A stretch of DNA of 64,000 nucleotides, taken from NCBI GenBank assembly GCA_004020875.1, contig SAPZ01000013.1, positions 1-64,000 on the forward strand. The letters run 5' to 3'. Positions 58,705 through 64,000 of this stretch are shown here, piece after piece. The DNA is from Mesorhizobium sp. Lineage in GTDB: Bacteria; Pseudomonadota; Alphaproteobacteria; Rhizobiales; Rhizobiaceae. Position 1 is the stretch's first letter, and every line of letters starts with the position of its first letter. The notes under the pieces were generated by a model. That model ran no database searches. It was not told where the DNA came from and was given only the letters and a program-made list of their open reading frames with translations. The translations under genes were made by a program, and so were the position numbers.

Positions 58705-60696
58705 TCAGACGCCGAACGGATAGGTTTCCGGCATGCCTTCAGTCGCGTGCTCGGGCCCGAGCGGCGTGACGGCGCTGGTTTCATCGAACCAGACCAAGGC
58801 GTCGAACTGCCGGGCCAGCGAAGCGTCGGCATAGTGGCTGTGCAATTCGGTTTCCGGCCGGTAGATCACGCCGATGAAGCGCTCCAGGCGGCGCTCCGTC
58901 AGACGGTCGCGCAGGTTCGGGTCGCGCCCGAGGTCAAGCAGGAACCGGCCGATGCCGGCGTCGTGGCAAAGCCGCTCATAGCTGTCCTCACGCGATGGCC
59001 TTACCGACTTGATTTCCATCTCGCCGTCCCAGTCGGTCGCCGCCGCAACAGTGCCGGTGTGCGTGCCTAAGCCGATGAGCGCCGCCTTGTCACCAAACCG
59101 CTGCCGGCAGAGCTGGCCAATGTTCACTTCGCCGCGCGAGATTCCCATTTCGGTGTAGCGGGCATCGCCTATGTGCGAATTGTGGGCCCACACCACGGCC
59201 TTCGCGTTGGGTCCTCGCGCATGGAGAATATGCTCGAGCGTTTCGAACATATGCGTGTCGCGCAGATTCCAGGATTGCGGTCCGCCATAATACATGACGC
59301 GGTAGTACTGCTCGGCGGAGGCGACGAGCCGGGCATTCTGCGCTGCGTCGAAAAGATCGTCGCCGTCTGGCCCGGCATCATTCAACTGTCTCGCCAGCAT
59401 GTCGCGGCACTGATCGAGGGCCGCTTCCTCGCATTCGCGATAGCCCCTGGTCAGCGCGGCGCGGCCGTAGGTCGACGGTTCGGTCTGCCATGGCGTCAGG
59501 CAGCCATAGCGTTCCCGCGCAACCCTTGCCGCCTCGGGGTCGACGCGGTCGAGATATTCCAGGACGGCGGCGATCGAGCCGCGCATGTTGTAGATGTCGA
59601 GGCCATAAAAGCCTGCTTGCGGCTGCAGTGCCTTGGCCTTGTCATTGTGCTCGCGCAGCCATTCCACGAATGCCGCGACGTCGGTGTTGCGCCACATCCA
59701 GGTTGGAAAACGCTGGAACGGCTGATCGGCAACGGGCGAGGCGCCTCGGCCGCGGACATAGCGGTCGACGGCCGCTGCATCGGGCCAATCGGCCTCGGCC
59801 GCGACGATTGTGAAGCCGTGCCTCTCGATCAGCCTTTTGGTGATCGCCGCGCGCGCCCGGTAGAATTCGGACGTGCCATGGCTGGATTCGCCGAGCAGGA
59901 CGATCCGCCGCTCCGCGAACCGGTCGAAAGGTTCCGCAAACCCGGGATCGTCGAAGTCGGAAAGCGGCTCGGCGGCCGCTGCGATCATCTCCGGCAGGCT
60001 GCGTTGGCGTGCCAGCGGGGTCGTGCGGACAGTCGCCGGGCGGTTTTCCTCCCGCCAGCCCTGTTCGCCGATCAACGGGACGAAGCGCACGCCGCCGAAA
60101 TCCACCTCGCTATAGGTCGATGCGCCCGTGCGGGTTACCTTGAGCAGGCGCTGCTCGTCGGGATCGTCGCCGATAGGAATAACCAGCCTGCCGCCGACAT
60201 CGAGCTGCTGCTGCAAGGCCAGCGGCGCGCCCGGTCCGCTCGCCGCCACCACGATGGCGTCGAAGGGTGCTGCTTCGGGCCAGCCTCTGGTGCCGTCCCC
60301 GGTCCGGACTTCGATGTTGCCGTAGCCCAGTTTCTGAAAGCGCCGCCTTGCGGCCTCTGCTAGCGATGCATGGCGTTCGACCGTGTAGACATGGTCGACG
60401 ATGCGGCTCATGACGGCAGCGGCGTAGCCGGATCCCGTGCCGACCTCAAGCACTTGGTCCCCCGGGCCGATCTCCGCCATCTCCAGCATGAAGGCAACGA
60501 TGTAGGGTTGCGATATCGTCTGCCCTTCCGCGATCGGCAGCGGTCCGTCCTCATAGGCGAATTCCTCATAGCCCGGATCCACGAAGACTTCGCGCGGAAC
60601 TTCCCGCATCGCCGCCAGGATTTCCCGATCCTGGATGCCACGGCGGGCAAGATGAACGTCGACCATCCGACGGCGCTCGCGGGAAAGATCGAGCAT
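58705..60696 (-). CDS. Protein-L-isoaspartate methyltransferase fused to an erythromycin-esterase-like domain
   Basis: A 663-residue fusion. Residues 1-210 are a PCMT that repairs damaged aspartyl residues (EGQTISQPYIVAFMLEMAEI, VLEVGTGSGYAAAVMSRIVD). Residues about 240-655 are an erythromycin-esterase-like domain (RIVLLGESSHGTSEFYRARA, VVAAEADWPDAAAVDRYVRG, VVWAHNSHIGDARYTEMGIS). ATG 60696 has GGAGGA in front. It follows the TPP-enzyme gene by 15 bases and shares its EcfG promoter. Domain names are firm; the substrate of the esterase half is unknown. Confidence 0.9.
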   Translation of the reverse strand: MLDLSRERRRMVDVHLARRGIQDREILAAMREVPREVFVDPGYEEFAYEDGPLPIAEGQTISQPYIVAFMLEMAEIGPGDQVLEVGTGSGYAAAVMSRIVDHVYTVERHASLAEAARRRFQKLGYGNIEVRTGDGTRGWPEAAPFDAIVVAASGPGAPLALQQQLDVGGRLVIPIGDDPDEQRLLKVTRTGASTYSEVDFGGVRFVPLIGEQGWREENRPATVRTTPLARQRSLPEMIAAAAEPLSDFDDPGFAEPFDRFAERRIVLLGESSHGTSEFYRARAAITKRLIERHGFTIVAAEADWPDAAAVDRYVRGRGASPVADQPFQRFPTWMWRNTDVAAFVEWLREHNDKAKALQPQAGFYGLDIYNMRGSIAAVLEYLDRVDPEAARVARERYGCLTPWQTEPSTYGRAALTRGYRECEEAALDQCRDMLARQLNDAGPDGDDLFDAAQNARLVASAEQYYRVMYYGGPQSWNLRDTHMFETLEHILHARGPNAKAVVWAHNSHIGDARYTEMGISRGEVNIGQLCRQRFGDKAALIGLGTHTGTVAAATDWDGEMEIKSVRPSREDSYERLCHDAGIGRFLLDLGRDPNLRDRLTERRLERFIGVIYRPETELHSHYADASLARQFDALVWFDETSAVTPLGPEHATEGMPETYPFGV

Positions 60697-60711
60697 GGGC
60701 ACTCCTCCGTC

Positions 60712-62472
60712 CTATTCGCCTGCCTCCATCATCGTCTTGGCCGGCTCGCGGGCGACGTTTTCTTCGATCTGCTCGCGGCCGGGAGTCTGAGGCAGCGCCT
60801 TGCGGAAGTTCTTGGCGTAATCCGACGGCATCTTCGGCGGCATCATCGGCTCGTAGGCGTCTACCAGCGCCTCGATGATCACCGGCCCGCTGGCGGCGAA
60901 AGCCTGGTCGAGCACGCGCTCGACCTCCTCCTCCCGCTCGATTCTGAAGCCTTTTCCGCCCATCGCCTCGGCCGCCTTGGCGAAATCGATCGGCTGCAAC
61001 TCGCAGCCGAATTGCGGGTTTCCGAGGAACATCATCTGCTCCCAGGCGATCTGGTTCAGCATGTTGTTCTTGATGACTAGGACTTTCAGCGGAATGCCGT
61101 AGCGCACGGCCGTGGAGAACTCGCCTAGTTGCATGGCAAGCCCGCCATCGCCGACGATCGCTGCGACCGGCCGGCCCGGAAAGGCAATACCGGCCGCGAT
61201 CGCGTAGCTGAGGCCGCAGGACATGGAGGCGAGCGCGCCCGAAACGCCGAAGGCTTGCCCGGCGCGAAGATCGACATGGCGCGCGGCGAGTTCCGTGTTC
61301 TGGCCGGAATCGGTCGCCAGTACCGTATTGTCGGCGAGGCGTTCGCCGAAGGCGCGCGCGACCCGCTGCGGCTTGAGGGGATGGGCCAACCCATCTTCGG
61401 ACTTACGCATCATCTCGCGCCATTTTTGCATCGAGCTCTGCGCGGTCGCCAGGAATGCGCCGTCGCCCTTCGGCTTCAGCCGCTTGTTGAGAGCGCGCAT
61501 GGTCTCTGCAGCATCGCCGACCAGACCGGCCTCGACCGGAAAGCGTAGGCCGATGCGCTGCGCATCGCAATCGATTTGGACGCCGCGCGCCTTGCCCGGC
61601 TGCGGATAATACTCGATGTAAGGGAAGGTCGAGCCGACGATGAGGACGGCGTCGCACGTCTCCATCGCCTCTTGCGATGGCAAGGTGCCCAGAATGCCGA
61701 TGCCGCCCGTGGTGTAGGGATGATCGTCTGGCAGCACCGCCTTGCCGAGCAAGGCCTTGGCGATCGGTGCCTGCAACAGCCGCGCCGTTTCCTCGAGTTC
61801 AGCCGCCGCGCCGATCGCTCCGCGTCCCGCAAGGATCGCCACGCGCCCAGCGTCGTTGAGAATGGCCGCGGCCTTGTCCAACTCCGCATCCTGCGCGAGG
61901 CAGCGAGGGGCGAACATGTCCTGCGGCGTGTGCGCCGGCCGGTTGCGCTTGGATCGCTTGGCCGCGTCGGCGGGCTGCTCCTGGATATCACTGGCGATCG
62001 AAAGATGAGCGACGCCTTTGCGGGCGAGCGCCGTGCGGCAGGCAAGGCTCGCCACGTTCTCCATATGCGCCGCGTCCGAGACCTGGACATTATAGACGCT
62101 GACGTCATTGAAGACGCGGGTGAGATCGACATCCTGCTGGGTGAAAGTCTCGACTAGATCATGGAACTGCATGCCGGTGATCGCCAGCACCGGCGCCTGG
62201 TCGAGCCTGGCGTCGTAGAGGCCGGTGAGAAGGTGAGTACCGCCGGGTCCGGACGTTGCGAGGCACACTCCGAGCTTCCCTGTCCATTTGGCGTAGGCGC
62301 AAGCCATGAACGCGGCCGATTCCTCGTGCCGCACCTGGACGAAGGATATCCTGTGCTGGTTTTTGCGCAGCGCCTCCATGACGCCGTTGATGCCGTCGCC
62401 GGGCAGCCCGAACACGACTTCGACGTTCCAGGCGATCAAGGTGTCGACGAGAATTTCGGCTGCATTGGGCAT
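60712..62472 (-). CDS. Thiamine-diphosphate enzyme resembling pyruvate oxidase (PoxB) / acetolactate synthase
   Basis: A 586-residue protein with the three-domain TPP fold. The catalytic glutamate is in VRHEESAAFMACAYAKWTG, and the cofactor motif opens with VGDGGLAMQLGEFSTAV and ends in IKNN. It is closest in look to PoxB-type enzymes making acetate and CO2 from pyruvate; the substrate is unproved. PoxB is stress-sigma controlled in enteric bacteria, and here an EcfG promoter sits 26 bp before the ATG at 62472, which fits. Confidence 0.87.
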   Translation of the reverse strand: MPNAAEILVDTLIAWNVEVVFGLPGDGINGVMEALRKNQHRISFVQVRHEESAAFMACAYAKWTGKLGVCLATSGPGGTHLLTGLYDARLDQAPVLAITGMQFHDLVETFTQQDVDLTRVFNDVSVYNVQVSDAAHMENVASLACRTALARKGVAHLSIASDIQEQPADAAKRSKRNRPAHTPQDMFAPRCLAQDAELDKAAAILNDAGRVAILAGRGAIGAAAELEETARLLQAPIAKALLGKAVLPDDHPYTTGGIGILGTLPSQEAMETCDAVLIVGSTFPYIEYYPQPGKARGVQIDCDAQRIGLRFPVEAGLVGDAAETMRALNKRLKPKGDGAFLATAQSSMQKWREMMRKSEDGLAHPLKPQRVARAFGERLADNTVLATDSGQNTELAARHVDLRAGQAFGVSGALASMSCGLSYAIAAGIAFPGRPVAAIVGDGGLAMQLGEFSTAVRYGIPLKVLVIKNNMLNQIAWEQMMFLGNPQFGCELQPIDFAKAAEAMGGKGFRIEREEEVERVLDQAFAASGPVIIEALVDAYEPMMPPKMPSDYAKNFRKALPQTPGREQIEENVAREPAKTMMEAGE

Positions 62473-62497
62473 GGCGAGGCTCCGCTGTTGGGTTCCG

Positions 62498-62522
62498 AAC
62501 CAGCGAGGCTGCGGTTGGTTCC
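62498..62522 (-). promoter_or_regulatory. EcfG-type promoter, GGAAC-N16-GGTT
   Basis: Minus-strand GGAAC at 62522-62518 and GGTT at 62501-62498, driving the PoxB-like and PCMT/esterase genes. Confidence 0.78.
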
Positions 62523-62553
62523 CTCGCCGGATCGAGGCGGCTCATGGCCAAAG

Positions 62554-62578
62554 GGAACAAACCTGATTGCGCGGGGTT
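62554..62578 (+). promoter_or_regulatory. EcfG-type promoter, GGAAC-N16-GGTT
   Basis: GGAAC 62554-62558, GGTT 62575-62578. It is divergent from the site at 62498, so both sides of this intergenic region are stress-controlled. Confidence 0.75.
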
Positions 62579-62617
62579 GGGCGGCCACTGCGGTGTGGTG
62601 CGCATGAGGAGGCGTCC

Positions 62618-63514
62618 ATGGAAGAGCCTGTCTTCTGCGATACTTCGCTTCTGCGCGTTGCCTATCTGAGCGGCGGATCCGAGGGCGGCTCGCCTGTGCT
62701 GCTTATTCATGGCTGGCCGGATGATGCCACCACTTTTGCGGATGTCGCACCATCTCTTCAGGCCGCGGGCTTCCGCACCTTCGCGCCATGGCTGCGCGGT
62801 TTCGGGAAGACCTCGTTCCACTCCGATAAAACGATGCGCTCAGGCGAGATCGCCGCCATGGCGCAGGACGCGCTCGATTTTGCCGACGCCATCGGCCTCG
62901 AACGGTTCGCGGTTGTCGGCCATGACTGGGGCGCGCGTATTGCCTATCTGCTCGCCTCCGTCTTTCCGCAACGCATAACATGCTGTGCGGCGCTTTCGCT
63001 GGGGTGGCAGCCCGGCCCGCCTCCGACGCCGCCTTTGAAGCAGGCGAGGGCTTTCTGGTATCAGTGGTTCATGGCGACCGAGCGCGGCGAAGAGTTCGTG
63101 CGACAGCACGGTCACTCCTTCGCGCGGTTCCAGTGGGACAGCTGGAGCCCCCCAGGCTGGTTCGACGACGCGCTGTTCGAACGGGTCGCGAGGTCCTTCG
63201 AAAATCCCGACTGGCCGGACGTGACGCTGCATTCCTATCGCGTGCGCTGGGGCGAGGCGGATCCCGACCCGAACTATGCTGAACTCGCGCGCAAGCAGAT
63301 CGGGGCGGAGGTCATCTCGGTCCCGACGTTGGTCCTTCATGGCGATGACGACCGCGTCGTTCTGCCGGATTCCTCCCAAGACAAGGAGGCCTATTTTACC
63401 GCCGGTTATGAGCGTGTGCTCCTGCCGCGTGTCGGTCATTTTCCGACTAGGGAAGCTCCTGGCCAGGTCCGAGAGAGGTTGGAGAGGTTCCTGGTCGGCT
63501 TCGGCAGGCAATAG
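62618..63514 (+). CDS. Alpha/beta hydrolase (epoxide-hydrolase-like)
   Basis: A 298-residue cytoplasmic hydrolase. The oxyanion motif is LLIHGWPDDATTFADV, the nucleophile elbow VVGHDWGARIAYLLAS carries an Asp nucleophile as in epoxide hydrolases and dehalogenases, and the terminal His is in RVGHFPTREAPG. The substrate is unknown. GGAGG precedes the ATG at 62618. Confidence 0.88.
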   Translation: MEEPVFCDTSLLRVAYLSGGSEGGSPVLLIHGWPDDATTFADVAPSLQAAGFRTFAPWLRGFGKTSFHSDKTMRSGEIAAMAQDALDFADAIGLERFAVVGHDWGARIAYLLASVFPQRITCCAALSLGWQPGPPPTPPLKQARAFWYQWFMATERGEEFVRQHGHSFARFQWDSWSPPGWFDDALFERVARSFENPDWPDVTLHSYRVRWGEADPDPNYAELARKQIGAEVISVPTLVLHGDDDRVVLPDSSQDKEAYFTAGYERVLLPRVGHFPTREAPGQVRERLERFLVGFGRQ

Positions 63515-63544
63515 GCGACTGCGACTTCCGCGTTCGGGGAAGCA

Positions 63545-63569
63545 GGAACCTTTGTTCCCTCAGTGGGTT
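63545..63569 (+). promoter_or_regulatory. EcfG-type promoter, GGAAC-N16-GGTT
   Basis: GGAAC 63545-63549, GGTT 63566-63569; leader of about 28 bases to the GTG at 63605. Confidence 0.74.
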
Positions 63570-63604
63570 AGTGGGCAGGCATTAACCCATGTTAGGGCGC
63601 GGCC

Positions 63605-63793
63605 GTGGCACACAAGGTTCGTGAAGCACTGAGATCGGAACAGGAGCTGTCCGAGACGACAACGCCGGAACGCGAGACGACCGTCGCGTTGGAGGCGCTG
63701 GGACTCGAGAAAGCGCCTTCCCGAATGCTGGAACTGGCGCGAAAGCTGGACGCCGCGATCGCGTTGCGTGCGCGCAAGGCCCGTCCTAATTGA
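63605..63793 (+). CDS. Small helical protein, 62 residues, EcfG-promoted
   Basis: The protein is charged and helical (VREALRSEQELSETTTPERE and PSRMLELARKLDAAIALRAR). The start is GTG at 63605 with an AGGG-containing stretch before it. No family recognised. The promoter upstream makes stress expression likely. Confidence 0.65.
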   Translation: MAHKVREALRSEQELSETTTPERETTVALEALGLEKAPSRMLELARKLDAAIALRARKARPN

Positions 63794-63827
63794 TTTTCCA
63801 CTAACGACGCTCTGATGGCGCCGACCC

Positions 63828-63852
63828 GGAACAATCAGGGCCGGCATTTGTT
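63828..63852 (+). promoter_or_regulatory. EcfG-type promoter, GGAAC-N16-TGTT
   Basis: GGAAC 63828-63832, TGTT 63849-63852, facing the last reading frame of the window. Confidence 0.65.
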
Positions 63853-63880
63853 CACCCGTGAGACCTTCCATGGCAATCGG

Positions 63881-64000
63881 ATGAAGAGCCTGATTCAAAG
63901 CCTGATGGCCGAGTTCCTGCCGCGCTGGTGGCGTCGAAAATCTCGCGCCCCTGCGCCGAGAGAGATGCCCACTCGTGCATCCTCGCGGGTAACGCCGGAC
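63881..64000 (+). CDS. Start of an uncharacterised gene, cut by the window edge
   Basis: From ATG 63881 a frame runs open to the end, MKSLIQSLMAEFLPRWWRRK followed by an arginine- and proline-rich stretch. The ribosome site is weak, but an EcfG promoter lies 28 bp upstream. Too short to assign. Confidence 0.4.
   Translation, partial: MKSLIQSLMAEFLPRWWRRKSRAPAPREMPTRASSRVTPD

Overview
The window looks like a GC-rich alphaproteobacterial replicon of the Hyphomicrobiales, most likely Mesorhizobium or a close relative. This is inferred from four things: a nirK-type denitrification block with Crp/Fnr-type boxes, an EcfG (ECF15) general-stress sigma factor with its GGAAC promoters, HWE-type sensor kinase biology, and a rhizobial intergenic palindromic repeat. 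No rRNA, tRNA, CRISPR array, phage or transposase gene was seen.

Region 1 (1-25.8 kb) is a low-oxygen and nitrosative-stress island. It holds hemN, a two-helix K+ channel, an operon nirK-nirV-truncated haemoglobin, pseudoazurin, nnrS, a decayed nnrR remnant, a DUF1858 redox protein, phosphoketolase plus acetate kinase, a GNAT protein, a FixK-like Crp/Fnr regulator, an alcohol dehydrogenase, an NAD(P)H oxidoreductase, a DUF302/P1B-ATPase/thioredoxin operon, an ADP-forming acyl-CoA synthetase fused to a GNAT domain, a cytochrome c with a kinase, a tandem Usp protein and an APC permease. Ten TTG-N8-CAA dyads sit upstream of these units, mostly 55-76 bp before the chosen start codons, so most of the region reads as one FixK/NnrR-type regulon.

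Region 2 (25.9-46.8 kb) starts with an EcfG-family sigma factor and small stress genes. It then carries two long minus-strand operons of sugar and glycan genes. One runs from 35674 to 27384: inositol-3-phosphate synthase, histidine phosphatase, CgeB-like glycosyltransferase, nucleotidyltransferase, methyltransferase, beta-xylosidase-like hydrolase, GT4, CelD-like GNAT, methyltransferase. The other runs from 46778 to 37843: two SDR epimerases, a B12-binding radical SAM protein, GT4, three CgeB-like or related glycosyltransferases, and a UDP-glucuronate-decarboxylase-like enzyme. A divergent gene for a phosphoribosyltransferase-like/kinase-like fusion lies between them. Both operons have an EcfG-type promoter just before the first gene, which suggests a stress-induced inositol- or xylose-containing glycan or glycolipid.

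Region 3 (46.9-64 kb) is a dense general-stress block: many small hydrophilic or membrane proteins, two receiver proteins, a giant CheB-CheR-PAS-HWE kinase with a separate CheB, a receiver protein with a sigma-region-2-like C-terminus, a PCMT/erythromycin-esterase fusion, a PoxB-like TPP enzyme, an alpha/beta hydrolase and a candidate small RNA. Across regions 2 and 3, 18 sites match GGAAC-N16-NGTT exactly, each oriented towards a gene and usually 15-90 bp before its start, and three more are near matches. The main proposal is that the window carries an accessory general-stress-response module (sigma factor, unusual receiver-sigma mimic, HWE kinase) together with its output regulon, including an uncharacterised glycan pathway.
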